Notes: a model not told the origin generated them from the sequence alone. Numbered from the stretch's first letter, positions 48,833-57,880 are shown. The stretch is 64,000 nucleotides of DNA from Candidatus Peregrinibacteria bacterium (GCA_030649955.1 JAUSFD010000027.1:1-64000), one strand, 5' to 3'. Program-made: numbers and translations.

Positions 48833-48924
48833 TTGTTATATTGCTATATTGTTATATTGTTCGCAGGCGATTCACTGAGGTTCTGCAATACAATGTAACC
48901 ACATGCCTGCTAGCAATATAACAA
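48833..48924. promoter_or_regulatory. 14-bp inverted repeat in divergent promoter region
   Basis: TTGTTATATTGCTA (48833-48846) is a perfect inverted match to TAGCAATATAACAA (48911-48924). The first arm is followed by direct repeats of TATATTGT. The arms are about 60 nt apart, spanning the TACAAT box of the cca gene, so a regulator bound at both could loop the promoter. Confidence 0.5.
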
Positions 48925-50315
48925 TTTTTCTGATGTCCGTTTCGCAGCACATCATCGATGACACCCTGCGCACCCCCCAAGGTGAGGACGCCTACACGAT
49001 CGTCGAGAAACTGACGGATGCCGGCTTCGACACGTGGTGGGTGGGTGGGTGCGTGCGTGACATGCTCCTCGGACGTATCCCCGAGGATATCGATATTGCG
49101 ACTGGAGCGCTCCCGGAAGAGGTGAAAGTGCTCTTCCCCAAGGCGGACATGACCGCAGCACCGGTGGGGAGCGTGCGAATTCCGCTTCGCAAGCGGTCGT
49201 TCGAAGTGACCACGTTCCGGGAGGATGATGCGGCTTCGAACGGACGCCATCCGGAAGCAGTCGTCTTCGGGACGCGGGAGCAGGATGCGAAGCGACGCGA
49301 TATCACCGTGAATGCGATGTACTGGAACCCCATCTCCCGAGCACTCTTTGATCCATTCGATGGTGAGGCGGATCTCAAGGAGCGGCTCATCCGCTTCATC
49401 GGGGATCCCGCGATCCGCATCAAGCACGATGCACTGCGCATGCTGAGAGCTGTGCGCTTTCGAGCAACGTTGCATGGGCAATACCATCCAGAGACGTATC
49501 GAGCACTACAGGAGCAAGCGCCACTTGTCGAAATCCTCTCCGGGCAGCGCCTGCGCGAGGAGCTGGAGAAGATGCTCCTCTGCCCTCACCCCGACCGCGC
49601 ACTCGAGGACCTCTGGGAACTCGGCATCCTGCAGCGATTCCTTCCAGAACTCGCGGAATGCAAAGGAATCCCGCAGCCTGCCGATTACCACCACGAGGGG
49701 GATGTATGGGATCACACGCTGATGATCACACGCGCGTTCACGGCAGAGCACGGGATCGATACGCGTTTGGCGGCGCTCTTTCACGATTGCGGGAAGACGA
49801 AGACCTTCTCCTTGAAAGAACGCATCCGCTTCGACCACCACGCATCGATCTCTGCAGAACTTGCGGCGCAGGCACTTTCGAGACTCCAGATGCCGCAACG
49901 CAGGAGGGAGAAAATTTGCTGGGTTATCGAGCATCACATGATGATGGGTTCCTTCGCATCGATGAATGACGAGCGCAAGTCGCACTGGTACTACCACCCA
50001 TGGTTTCCCGAGCTCCTCCAGGTCTTCTGGCTAGACATCGCCGGCACGGATCCCGCGGACTTCTCCCTCTACGAGGAAATCGTCGCAGACGAGCAGCACT
50101 TCCTCGATAGTCACCCGCGCCCTCCCAAGCCGCTGCTCACCGGAGAGGACATCATGGATGCACTCGGCATCCCCCCGGGAGAGGAGGTGGGGAAAATGCT
50201 GCAAACCCTGTACGAAGCACAGATTCGCGGGGAGATCGCGACGAAGAAGGAGGCGCTTGCACGCATGAAGGGGTTGGGGGCAGATCGTACTGACAGCGCA
50301 CAGAGGGGTGCGTAG
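48903..50315 (+). CDS. cca: CCA-adding enzyme / poly(A) polymerase family
   Basis: A 470-residue nucleotidyltransferase of class II. NTase head with GGCVRDMLLG and the DIDIATGALPEEV catalytic Asp pair, RRDITVNAMYW, the RALRF-like helix, then an HD domain (LFHDCGKTKTF) and a C-terminal helical tail. It adds or repairs the tRNA 3' CCA; a poly(A) polymerase role cannot be excluded. A TACAAT box ends 8 nt before the ATG at 48903, the reason for choosing it; ATG 48933 is the alternative. tRNAs in this window already encode CCA. Confidence 0.92.
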   Translation: MPASNITIFLMSVSQHIIDDTLRTPQGEDAYTIVEKLTDAGFDTWWVGGCVRDMLLGRIPEDIDIATGALPEEVKVLFPKADMTAAPVGSVRIPLRKRSFEVTTFREDDAASNGRHPEAVVFGTREQDAKRRDITVNAMYWNPISRALFDPFDGEADLKERLIRFIGDPAIRIKHDALRMLRAVRFRATLHGQYHPETYRALQEQAPLVEILSGQRLREELEKMLLCPHPDRALEDLWELGILQRFLPELAECKGIPQPADYHHEGDVWDHTLMITRAFTAEHGIDTRLAALFHDCGKTKTFSLKERIRFDHHASISAELAAQALSRLQMPQRRREKICWVIEHHMMMGSFASMNDERKSHWYYHPWFPELLQVFWLDIAGTDPADFSLYEEIVADEQHFLDSHPRPPKPLLTGEDIMDALGIPPGEEVGKMLQTLYEAQIRGEIATKKEALARMKGLGADRTDSAQRGA

Positions 50316-50437
50316 TATGACGAGCGGCTCTGGGGTACGGTGAGAATGAACATCGCTACACAAGGGTGATAGGTGATCGTCAATGAACTTTTCGACATTC
50401 GGAGGACAGAGGGAGAGTGAACCTTCGTCACAGGATC

Positions 50438-50455
50438 CTGCAGAACGTTCTGCAG
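50438..50455. repeat. 18-bp perfect palindrome
   Basis: CTGCAGAACGTTCTGCAG, about 45 nt before the next gene. Possible operator of the small secreted protein gene. Confidence 0.4.
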
Positions 50456-50500
50456 ACGCTCTGTATCTTCTCACTCCCTATTTCTTTCCTCATTTTTCCT

Positions 50501-50800
50501 ATGTCTACACTCCGCTTACGGGCGACAGCCCTCGGTCTCGCAACAGCGCTCTCCGTATTCCCGACGCTCGCCTCCGCAGCGCGTGTACGTCAGAATGCGA
50601 ACGTGAGCACCTCCTCCAGTACACAGGTGAGCTCGACGGTCATCGCTGCCTCTGGAAATGATGTCGATATCCAGCAAGATGCTGGTGGCGGCACACGGGT
50701 CCGGCAGCGTGCCAACGTCCAGGTCAGTGCCGATACGCAGGTCGATGCTTTTGTTCTCGGCGCCTCGTTCAATTTCGTGTCTGTCCAGCAGTCCAACTAA
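50501..50800 (+). CDS. Small secreted protein with two imperfect repeats
   Basis: A 99-residue protein with a signal peptide cut near LASAAR. The mature part holds two repeats of RVRQxANVxxSxxTQV and Q-rich ends (VDIQQDAGG, FVSVQQSN). The regular polar/Val alternation suggests beta strands that could stack into a fibre, somewhat like curlin repeats, but the curlin consensus is not matched. The start at 50501 follows a pyrimidine tract; the open frame extends to 50417. A strong terminator follows. Confidence 0.6.
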   Translation: MSTLRLRATALGLATALSVFPTLASAARVRQNANVSTSSSTQVSSTVIAASGNDVDIQQDAGGGTRVRQRANVQVSADTQVDAFVLGASFNFVSVQQSN

Positions 50801-50827
50801 CACGCGCCATAGAAGAGTGTCTGCAGC

Positions 50828-50858
50828 GAGGAGGGAACGGTTGTTCCCTCCTCATTTT
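50828..50858 (+). terminator. Rho-independent terminator
   Basis: Perfect 11-bp stem GAGGAGGGAAC/GTTCCCTCCTC with a 4-nt loop, followed by ATTTTG. Confidence 0.85.
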
Positions 50859-50911
50859 GTGTGCGGCAGCGTTGTTTTCACGGCTGAAATAGGCTAGAAT
50901 AGTGAGATTCC

Positions 50912-52315
50912 ATGGAGCAAATACCCACACACATACAGGCTGTCGCGACGGAGACACAGGCGAATATTTCCTCTGTCCTCTCGCAGAAGAGGGGATTTTC
51001 GCGAACGTACCTCTTTGCGCTCGCCCTCCTCGTTGTGGGAGTTGCATTGGGCTCTACATCCCTCTCCCTCCCGTTGCACATCGCCTTTGCATCGGGCGGT
51101 GCGGAGGAGGATGGGGGAGAGGAAGTAGGCCTCCTCGCCCCGCGTTCCATCGTTGCGTTCTATCGCCCTGTGACCACTGCGAAGCCGTCCACCAGAGGAT
51201 CGCATTCAGCAGCTCCTTCTGTCGTCGATCCGCGTGTGGAACGCATTGAGCAACGGCGAGCCAGGGCAGCTGAGCAAGCGAGCTCCTCGTCATTGGAAAA
51301 TACCCTTGCGAGCAGCAGCTCTAGTACGGGCAGGGCTCCGACAGTCCATGCGGGGGTGTACCTCACGGGACCCAGTGTCGGGAGGAGACCTTTTCTCGAG
51401 GACACACTCACTGCACTTGGGGAGAGCAATGGAGATGCGATCGTCTTCGATGTGAAGGGCTCGTTCGTGTACTTCCACGCGAATGCGCCGATCGCGGAGG
51501 AGCTCAACCTCAAACGTCCCCTCTACGAACTCCCCGATATCCTCGCATTCGCTCATGAGCGTGGGATCTACACGATTGGTCGCTTCATCGCGATCAAGGA
51601 CGAGGGGTTCACAACGGCAATGCCTGAAGCGCGCATGCGTAATCCCAAGACGGGCACGGTTCTGAGCTACAACTGGATCGATCCCATGCACGGTGCTGCG
51701 ATTGACTACAACATGCAGGTCCTCTGCGAACTCGCGAGCAGCGGCATCGACGAAGTGAACTTGGATTATATTCGCTTCTCCACTGCCGATGTTGGAGCTC
51801 TGCGCATCCTCTCTGGTCAGGAGAAAGCAGACCGCGTCGAGGTGTTCCTCCGCGCCGCACGCGATACCATTAACCGCTGTGGACCGCAGACGAAACTCGG
51901 AATTTCCACGTACGCGATCCTCGGGTGGAGCTACCAGACTAATCTCGAAACACTCGGGCAGGATGTCGTACGCTTCGCCCCGCTCGTCGATATCATCTCC
52001 CCCATGGCGTACCCCGCGACCTTCGCCGCGAATGCCTACTACAATCCCGCGAAGCATCCCGTGAGCAGGATGTACTACCTCGTCTTCCGCACCATTCAAG
52101 GCTACGCCGAACTCCTCGGTCCGGATCATGCGCACAAACTGCGCCCCTGGATCCAGGGTTACGGCGTCACCGTGAAGAACATGCAGGATCAAATGCGCGC
52201 CGTCTACGATGCCGGTGCCTGTGGATTCACCGTCTGGAATGCGAACAATGCCTACGCACCGACCTACGCTGCGATGAAGACGAGGGAGGTGCCGGAGAGG
52301 TGTAAGGTACCCTGA
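50912..52315 (+). CDS. Putative glycoside hydrolase (DUF4015 type)
   Basis: A 467-residue membrane-anchored protein. Transmembrane helix at about 30-52, Ser-rich linker (about 90-135) and a TIM-barrel domain (about 145-455) of the PF13200 putative glycoside hydrolase family: AIVFDVKGSFVYFHANAPIA, YTIGRFIAIKDEGF, GIDEVNLDYIRF, LVDIISPMAYPATF, IQGYGV. DVK and LDYIRF carry the probable acidic residues. Target glycan unknown; wall or exopolysaccharide is likely. TAGAAT lies 11 nt before the ATG. A decayed copy of its 3' end lies at 56329-56362. Confidence 0.8.
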   Translation: MEQIPTHIQAVATETQANISSVLSQKRGFSRTYLFALALLVVGVALGSTSLSLPLHIAFASGGAEEDGGEEVGLLAPRSIVAFYRPVTTAKPSTRGSHSAAPSVVDPRVERIEQRRARAAEQASSSSLENTLASSSSSTGRAPTVHAGVYLTGPSVGRRPFLEDTLTALGESNGDAIVFDVKGSFVYFHANAPIAEELNLKRPLYELPDILAFAHERGIYTIGRFIAIKDEGFTTAMPEARMRNPKTGTVLSYNWIDPMHGAAIDYNMQVLCELASSGIDEVNLDYIRFSTADVGALRILSGQEKADRVEVFLRAARDTINRCGPQTKLGISTYAILGWSYQTNLETLGQDVVRFAPLVDIISPMAYPATFAANAYYNPAKHPVSRMYYLVFRTIQGYAELLGPDHAHKLRPWIQGYGVTVKNMQDQMRAVYDAGACGFTVWNANNAYAPTYAAMKTREVPERCKVP

Positions 52316-52329
52316 GGCTGAACTTGGTC

Positions 52330-52358
52330 TTGAATTAAGGGTTGATATGCACTATAAT
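52330..52358 (+). promoter_or_regulatory. Strong promoter of the 1287-residue surface protein
   Basis: TTGAAT (52330-52335), 17-nt spacer, TATAAT (52353-52358): a near-consensus promoter with a leader of about 33 nt, unlike the leaderless genes. It suggests high, constitutive expression. Confidence 0.75.
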
Positions 52359-52397
52359 GTCTGTTTGTAAGCTATATATTCCATCCATACACACATC

Positions 52398-55300
52398 ATG
52401 AAAGTCACCCCTTCGTGGCGCACGTGCGCGGATTGTCTGACTGGCAAGAATCTTATTGCGGTCGCCGTCCTCACTGGACTCGTGATCACCGCAGCCGTCG
52501 CGGCCGCCACCGGCGACCCTCTTGCGTACCTCACCGGGCGCACCATTCTCATCGCGCAGGAGAGCGGCAGCTGCAGTCCGTCTGAATCTGAGATTCTCAA
52601 AAATTGGGACAAATGCGCGCGCGTCACGTGCTCGTCGGGAAACTGGACCTGCACGGAGTATAAGGATGGAACCAGTGGATCGACATCCGGAAGCAGTGGA
52701 TGCTCGGGTTCGCCGCCAACGTCCTCCTCATGGTGCGAAAATGGCGCGTGGAAAGAGTCCTCGGGAAGTAGCGACACGTCCGGCGCCACCGGATGCTGGA
52801 CGTGCGGCAGTTGCGACGGCATGCCGGATGGAGAGTCCAAGAACTACTGTAAGAGCGGATGCAAATCCAGTTGCGATGGTTCCTCCGGCGGCACAAGCGG
52901 ATCAACGGGAGTGAGCGGAACGGGAGGAGGATATGTCGACCCGAACAGCGGGAAGACCGCCAAGCAGATGTGCTGGGACAGTCTCGTCACTATCACCGAT
53001 GCCGACATGAAGTCGCGCATGGAGCAAACCTGCAAGTGTAATACCCCACCCATCGATGCGAGCTGCTCTACGAATTCAGCTTTACCCGGTGACACGGGCG
53101 TCATATCCGGCGAGCGCTGCTTCTTCCCGGCCAAATGGAAGAAACCGAGCGGGGAGGTGTTCGGAGGGTCACTCACGTGCAGGAGTGACAAGACCGATTG
53201 CCGCGAAACGGAGGCCGGACCCGTGATCGCTTCGGGCGACATCGCCGAGTTCACGGGTGGCCCGACGAGTTGCTACAAACCGTCCGGCGGTGGCGGAAGC
53301 ACGGGCTCCTATCCCGCCGCGGGTGGCAACTGCGGACCGGATTCGGCGTTTGGGCGCGAGACGCAGGGAATTATGGGCAGCGATCAACGTTATAAAGATG
53401 CCGAAAAAAAGTATGGCTGCGGATCCGGCTGGTCGGGTGGCGGTCAGGGATATACGAGCGACGGTCCGCGCGAAATGTGGATCAGCCAGTGCGTCTCTTC
53501 CAGAGGCAAGTCGCGTCCGGAGTGCGAGAGCCTCTGTGGAACCTCGAGTGATTGTCCCAAGTCCGGCAGCTTCAGCTACTGGTCCGAGTCGAAGAAGAAG
53601 TGGTTCTCCCTCACCGGAGCCGGAGATTGTGACGGCTTGGTGTCCAGAAATGAAATTCCGGGGAATGAAGCGGAATGGTGCAGGATGGCGACCGGCGGAG
53701 GAGGAGTCGGGAACTATGGCAGCGGCCAAGGGAACACAAGCGGTGCGCAGATGCCCTGCACGTTCCCCAGCGGGACTGTGCTCTACTGCAGGACGCCGAA
53801 CGTCGATTGCAGCAGGAATCCCGGCGGCCCGATTCTGAGCAGTCAGGAGGTAGGGGCGACCGGCCCGAACTGCACATTCGGAGGCGGCAGCCAGTGGGGC
53901 CAGAACGGCGGTGTGGACCAGTGCGTCAGTCGCTGCATGGCAAGCTACAGCACCGACAGCGACTACTACGCCAAGTGCAAGGCGGATTGCCACGGCATCG
54001 GCGGAGGCGACAGAGGGAACGGCGACGGCCAGTGGGCCAACCCCCAGCTGCAGGACATCGAGCAGCGCCTCACCGAGATGAAGGCGATCGCGGAGAAGAT
54101 GGCGTCGCCGAATCTCCAGGCCATCATCACCAGTATCACGCAAGCGATCAGCGCCGTCCGCAACGGCACGACGCCCGAGCAGACCCGCACCGACGGAATT
54201 TACGAACTGATGAACAAGTTCTGGAGAACGGCGGAATCTCTCAGGGGCAACGACGGAGGACAGAATGACGGGTACGGATACATGTACCAGTGCGACATGA
54301 TCCGTAAGAAGATGGAGTACGCCGACGGCAACAATGGCTCAGCCGCGCAGCTCAAGGACATGTACAGTCAATGCATCAAGCAGGCGCAAGGAGCCGTGAC
54401 GGGCTCCGGTTTCAACGAGGAGCAATTCACGGACATCCAGGACCAATTCGACGCGTTCGGACAGCAAGACTACGCCCAGAACGCCTGCGCGATGGTCGAC
54501 AGCCTGATCAACGAAGCGAGGAATGCCATCGAGAATGAAGCGCCGATGATGATCAAGAAGCTCGGCAAGAAAGCGGATGCCGCTGCGAAGCTCAAGAAAC
54601 TCCTCGGGATGGCAAAGGACATCCTGAACCGCGCGCACGACTACCGCCAGAACAATGACTGTGGCAAGGCTCTCACGGCAATGCGAGATATGGAGCAGCT
54701 CGGTCAGGAAGCTGACAGGATCATGTCCCAAGCGGGGGTCCGCATGGGCGGACAGGATCTCGCGCTCGTCGATTACGAGCAGCAGTATGACAACGTCACC
54801 GACAGGGTCGGGGAGAAACTCGGCAAGACTACGAACATCGATATGAAGGAACTCAGAAGGCACATGGAGAAGAGCGGCTACAAGGGTGCCGAACTTGCCG
54901 CTATTGAGACGCTTGCGTCCAATCCCGACGTTCTCGAGAACCTCCTCACCTTCGCGGGGAACAGCCGCATCGTCGAGGCCGCCGTGAACGCCGATATCAG
55001 CACCGTGAAGCTCGAGTCGATCATCGCGGAGAACAGCGCTCTTCTGCAGAAAGTGGCCGATCTCGAATTGGAGAACAAAAACCTCAAGACGGGCGTACGG
55101 GGCATCGTTGAGCAGATGAAGAACAGCACCTACAACCCCAGGATCGCTCCGAAGATGGCGGCCCTTCTCGAAGTCGCGTCGTCGCTGCCGGAGAAGGAGT
55201 TCAAGGCGAAGTACGAGCAGTATGTCCAAGAATCGAACGACGAGAACTACAAGACGGGCATCGACCCGTTCCGGGACGTGCACACGTTTGAAAAAGGTCA

Positions 55301-56261
55301 TGAGTGGTTCATCGCCGCGGTCAAGAACGGCATCGAGAGCGGACTCTTCAAGGGCAAGGGCGATGGAACGTTCGACCCGACCGGTCCGGTGCTGCGCCAG
55401 GACATGTCGATCGTCATCGCGCGTGACCAGGAGGTGGCCGACAAACAGGGCACGCCGGAATCCTCCTTCGCACAGAAGGCGTCCACGTATGCACGGGAGT
55501 CTCTGGCCGGCCTCGAAGGCTTGGGCGTGGAGTTCTCCGATGTCTTCAACGGAGCCCCGACGGAAGCCGCGACACGGTTGGAGGTTGCCCGCATGATCGC
55601 GGCCGTCTACGCAGACTCGCTCTCCAAAGCGGACTTGTCGGTTCTGGATGAGTACGCAGATCTCAAAGATCTCTCTGAAGAGGATCGCTTTGCAGTGGCG
55701 CTGGTCATCTCCAATAGCATTATGATGGGTACCGACGGTACGTTCGATCCCAATGGCACGTTCAACCGCGCGCAATTCGCCACGGTGATGGGCCGCATGG
55801 CTGAGTCGGATGACGCGGAAGATGTCGTCAATGACAAAGAGGAAACCGATGGCACGGCAGCGGCCAAGAATGCCATCCATAGTGCGACGGAGACAGGAGA
55901 AAAACCTTTGTCGGAGCCCGTACTGGAACCTGAGCCCAAACGCGCGCCGGACTTCATAAGTGACCAAATCAGCGAACAGCAGCTGCAGATGCTCACGGCG
56001 CTCACCGCGTCGTTTATCGCGCAGAATGGCAAGGTGGGCGTTACCAGAGAGCAAGCTCTCCGTGTCAGTCTCATGACCGATATCTCCAAGAGCTTGGCCA
56101 GCACCCAGGAGTACAAGTTCGACCACTGGAGGAAGCAGGAGAACATGCCCGATGAATGGATCGCGAAGCAGACAGTGGACCTCAAGAACATGATGACGTC
56201 GAAAGCCCTGACCATGCTGCGGGACGAGATCGTCCCGGCATCGGGATTCCTGATGAAGTGA
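52398..56261 (+). CDS. Giant Cys-rich SLH-like surface protein
   Basis: A 1287-residue exported protein. A hydrophobic segment at about 17-40 acts as signal/anchor. Residues about 55-560 are Gly/Ser/Cys-rich with many C-x-C and CxxC pairs. About 560-960 is helical and coiled-coil (LADLELENKNLKTG-type heptads). About 960-1160 holds SLH-like repeats (FRDVHTFEKGHEWFIAAVKN, GTFDPTGPVLRQDMSIVIAR; GTFDPNGTFNRAQFATVMGR). The tail is acidic. It may be the S-layer or a major envelope protein that depends on disulfides and on wall binding by the SLH part. Its strong promoter and strong terminator fit a main structural protein. Confidence 0.8.
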   Translation: MKVTPSWRTCADCLTGKNLIAVAVLTGLVITAAVAAATGDPLAYLTGRTILIAQESGSCSPSESEILKNWDKCARVTCSSGNWTCTEYKDGTSGSTSGSSGCSGSPPTSSSWCENGAWKESSGSSDTSGATGCWTCGSCDGMPDGESKNYCKSGCKSSCDGSSGGTSGSTGVSGTGGGYVDPNSGKTAKQMCWDSLVTITDADMKSRMEQTCKCNTPPIDASCSTNSALPGDTGVISGERCFFPAKWKKPSGEVFGGSLTCRSDKTDCRETEAGPVIASGDIAEFTGGPTSCYKPSGGGGSTGSYPAAGGNCGPDSAFGRETQGIMGSDQRYKDAEKKYGCGSGWSGGGQGYTSDGPREMWISQCVSSRGKSRPECESLCGTSSDCPKSGSFSYWSESKKKWFSLTGAGDCDGLVSRNEIPGNEAEWCRMATGGGGVGNYGSGQGNTSGAQMPCTFPSGTVLYCRTPNVDCSRNPGGPILSSQEVGATGPNCTFGGGSQWGQNGGVDQCVSRCMASYSTDSDYYAKCKADCHGIGGGDRGNGDGQWANPQLQDIEQRLTEMKAIAEKMASPNLQAIITSITQAISAVRNGTTPEQTRTDGIYELMNKFWRTAESLRGNDGGQNDGYGYMYQCDMIRKKMEYADGNNGSAAQLKDMYSQCIKQAQGAVTGSGFNEEQFTDIQDQFDAFGQQDYAQNACAMVDSLINEARNAIENEAPMMIKKLGKKADAAAKLKKLLGMAKDILNRAHDYRQNNDCGKALTAMRDMEQLGQEADRIMSQAGVRMGGQDLALVDYEQQYDNVTDRVGEKLGKTTNIDMKELRRHMEKSGYKGAELAAIETLASNPDVLENLLTFAGNSRIVEAAVNADISTVKLESIIAENSALLQKVADLELENKNLKTGVRGIVEQMKNSTYNPRIAPKMAALLEVASSLPEKEFKAKYEQYVQESNDENYKTGIDPFRDVHTFEKGHEWFIAAVKNGIESGLFKGKGDGTFDPTGPVLRQDMSIVIARDQEVADKQGTPESSFAQKASTYARESLAGLEGLGVEFSDVFNGAPTEAATRLEVARMIAAVYADSLSKADLSVLDEYADLKDLSEEDRFAVALVISNSIMMGTDGTFDPNGTFNRAQFATVMGRMAESDDAEDVVNDKEETDGTAAAKNAIHSATETGEKPLSEPVLEPEPKRAPDFISDQISEQQLQMLTALTASFIAQNGKVGVTREQALRVSLMTDISKSLASTQEYKFDHWRKQENMPDEWIAKQTVDLKNMMTSKALTMLRDEIVPASGFLMK

Positions 56262-56278
56262 ACGCGCGTCGCCACGTC

Positions 56279-56318
56279 AAAGAGCAGTCTGTCCTCCTAG
56301 GCGGACGGACTGCTCTTT
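56279..56318 (+). terminator. Rho-independent terminator
   Basis: Long stem AAAGAGCAGTC...GACTGCTCTTT with an inner GTCC/GGAC, one mismatch, and a short T run. It ends the giant surface protein gene. Confidence 0.85.
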
Positions 56319-56328
56319 AAAGATGTCA

Positions 56329-56362
56329 CTGCGATGAAGACAAGGGAAATACCGAAGAGGTG
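56329..56362 (+). pseudogene. Fragment of the DUF4015 gene 3' end
   Basis: A 34-nt stretch beginning CTGCGATGAAGAC matches 52269-52302 (codons for AAMKTREVPERC) except for a handful of transitions. It flanks the far side of the surface-protein gene, so that gene seems to sit inside a duplicated or split copy of the glycosidase 3' end. Confidence 0.6.
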
Positions 56363-56388
56363 CCTGGCCAGCGGAGAGTGAGGAACAA

Positions 56389-56637
56389 CTATGCAGCCAT
56401 ACCTTCATCCGGTTTGACATCAGACTGCATGGCATCACCCTCCTTCACGGCAACGACATTGGCGGCCTTTGGACCCTTTTCACCTTTTTCGATATCAAAT
56501 TGAACGACTTGGCCGATCTGCAGATTCTCATATTGACCATTGCATGAGCTATGATGGAAAAATACGTCGTCCGATCCTTGAACGGCAATAAAACCGTATC
56601 CTTTGTCGGTCTTCGTTTTGATACTACCTGTAGCCAT
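56389..56637 (-). CDS. csp: Cold-shock domain protein
   Basis: An 82-residue cold-shock protein with RNP1 KGYGFIAV and RNP2 VFFHHSS, the nucleic-acid-binding motifs of the OB fold (about residues 1-66), and a short acidic tail. It should melt RNA structure. Slightly longer than CspA (70) because of the tail VKPDEGMAA. Confidence 0.93.
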   Translation of the reverse strand: MATGSIKTKTDKGYGFIAVQGSDDVFFHHSSCNGQYENLQIGQVVQFDIEKGEKGPKAANVVAVKEGDAMQSDVKPDEGMAA

Positions 56638-56919
56638 ATAATCAATGAGAAAAAATTAAAATCTCTACAACGACAACGTAGTCTACACTACTACATCTTC
56701 CAAAACCACTCTCAATAAGTCGAGTCCCACCGTTGGAAAAAGCAGGCAAAACGAAGCTTCCAAGGTCAAAATTCAAGGAGCCTTGCAAAGCCGCTTCGCG
56801 GGCACGTGGCACGTAAAGCTTGCTGCACGCTTTACGTGGTGGGGCAAGATGGTTGTTTCTTGAACTGCGGACAATCTATCTCTGTTTAAAGAGGGTACCA
56901 CTGGCTAAACTCTCATTCC
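56638..56919. other. AT-rich intergenic stretch with hairpin
   Basis: 282 nt without a convincing gene. It contains CACGTAAAGC/GCTTTACGTG (56810-56819, 56829-56838), a 10-bp hairpin, and the likely promoters of csp (minus) and the DUF692-like gene (TAAACT, 8 nt before ATG 56920). Base composition shifts toward AT from here to 57803. Confidence 0.4.
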
Positions 56920-57744
56920 ATGAAACTCGCTTTGAACTATTCACCACAAGCTCTGGAACTGCTTGAAGAAGAGCAAATCGACATTGATGTGATCAAGTGC
57001 TCTGATCAGCCTGATCTTATAGAAAAGGCTCAGCGCTTGAAGCCCACATACGTACACTTTCCCCTGAACGCAGGAACACAAGGATTTTCACCAGATTGGC
57101 AGCGAATTGAGGAAGTATTGAAAACGACAGCGACTCGTTTCATCAATCTACATCTAGAAGCCACAAGTGAAGACTATCCTGACATTCCCATTACGTCCCA
57201 AGACGAAGATCATGAGTCGCGCATCATGGAGAAGATGATTGAAGATGTGCAGGAAGTATCCTCACGCTTCGGAGCAGAGAATGTCATTCTCGAAAATGAC
57301 CCATATCATGCCGAAGCACGAGCGTCATTTCGCCTTCTTCGACTTTCAGCAGAGCCTTGGGTTATTTCCGAAATAATCCGACAGACAGGATGCGGGTTAC
57401 TTCTCGACATCGATCATGCTCGTGTCAGTTCTCATTATATGGGGATTACATTGGAATATTACATTGCACAGCTTCCAACTCATCGTTTGAAGGAATTGCA
57501 CATGACAGGAACCAGACCTCATCAGCAGGAAGGGTGGTTTGAGTCGCATCATGAAATGCGGCAGGAAGATTGGCTAGCCTTTGACTGGGCGCTTGGCCAA
57601 ATACAAAACGGTTCATGGGCAAATCCTAATGTCTATGCCTTCGAGTACGGAGGTGTCGGCGAGAAGTTCGACTGGCGTAGTGATAAGGCCATGATTGCCG
57701 AACAAGTCCCGCTTTTCAGAAAGAAAATCACGGTCCTGGTTTGA
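56920..57744 (+). CDS. DUF692/MNIO-like TIM-barrel protein
   Basis: A 274-residue protein with the xylose-isomerase-like barrel of the DUF692 (MbnB/TglH/ChrH) family: NLHLEATSEDYPD, VILENDPYHAEAR, GLLLDIDHARVSSHYMGI, KELHMTGTRPHQQ, the His pair in ESHHEM and AFEYGG at the expected metal-ligand positions. Studied members are iron oxidases that modify Cys in ribosomal peptides. No precursor or partner gene is visible next to it. AT-rich codon use and its position beside tRNA-Ile suggest transfer. Other sugar-phosphate or AP-endonuclease-like roles remain possible. Confidence 0.65.
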   Translation: MKLALNYSPQALELLEEEQIDIDVIKCSDQPDLIEKAQRLKPTYVHFPLNAGTQGFSPDWQRIEEVLKTTATRFINLHLEATSEDYPDIPITSQDEDHESRIMEKMIEDVQEVSSRFGAENVILENDPYHAEARASFRLLRLSAEPWVISEIIRQTGCGLLLDIDHARVSSHYMGITLEYYIAQLPTHRLKELHMTGTRPHQQEGWFESHHEMRQEDWLAFDWALGQIQNGSWANPNVYAFEYGGVGEKFDWRSDKAMIAEQVPLFRKKITVLV

Positions 57745-57803
57745 ACCCAAAGAATGGCCGAAGCGCACAGCGCGTAGACCATGAGCGAACGAAGTGAGTC
57801 GAA

Positions 57804-57880
57804 TGGTGGGCCAGGGTGGATTTGAACCACCGACCGCCGGTTTATAAGTCCGGAGCTCTCACCAACTGAGCTACTGGCCC
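57804..57880 (-). tRNA. tRNA-Ile (TAT)
   Basis: A 77-nt cloverleaf with encoded CCA: acceptor GGGCCAG/CTGGCCC, D arm GCTC/GAGC, anticodon stem CCGGA/ACCGG (closing A-A mismatch) with loop CTTATAA, and T arm GGTGG/CCACC. The anticodon UAU reads AUA directly; most bacteria use CAU modified to lysidine instead. Confidence 0.85.

Noticed and set aside
54339-56126. 595-codon minus-strand frame opposite the giant surface protein
   Set aside because: The plus strand has SLH-like motifs, a promoter and terminator; the minus frame has no signal or start context.
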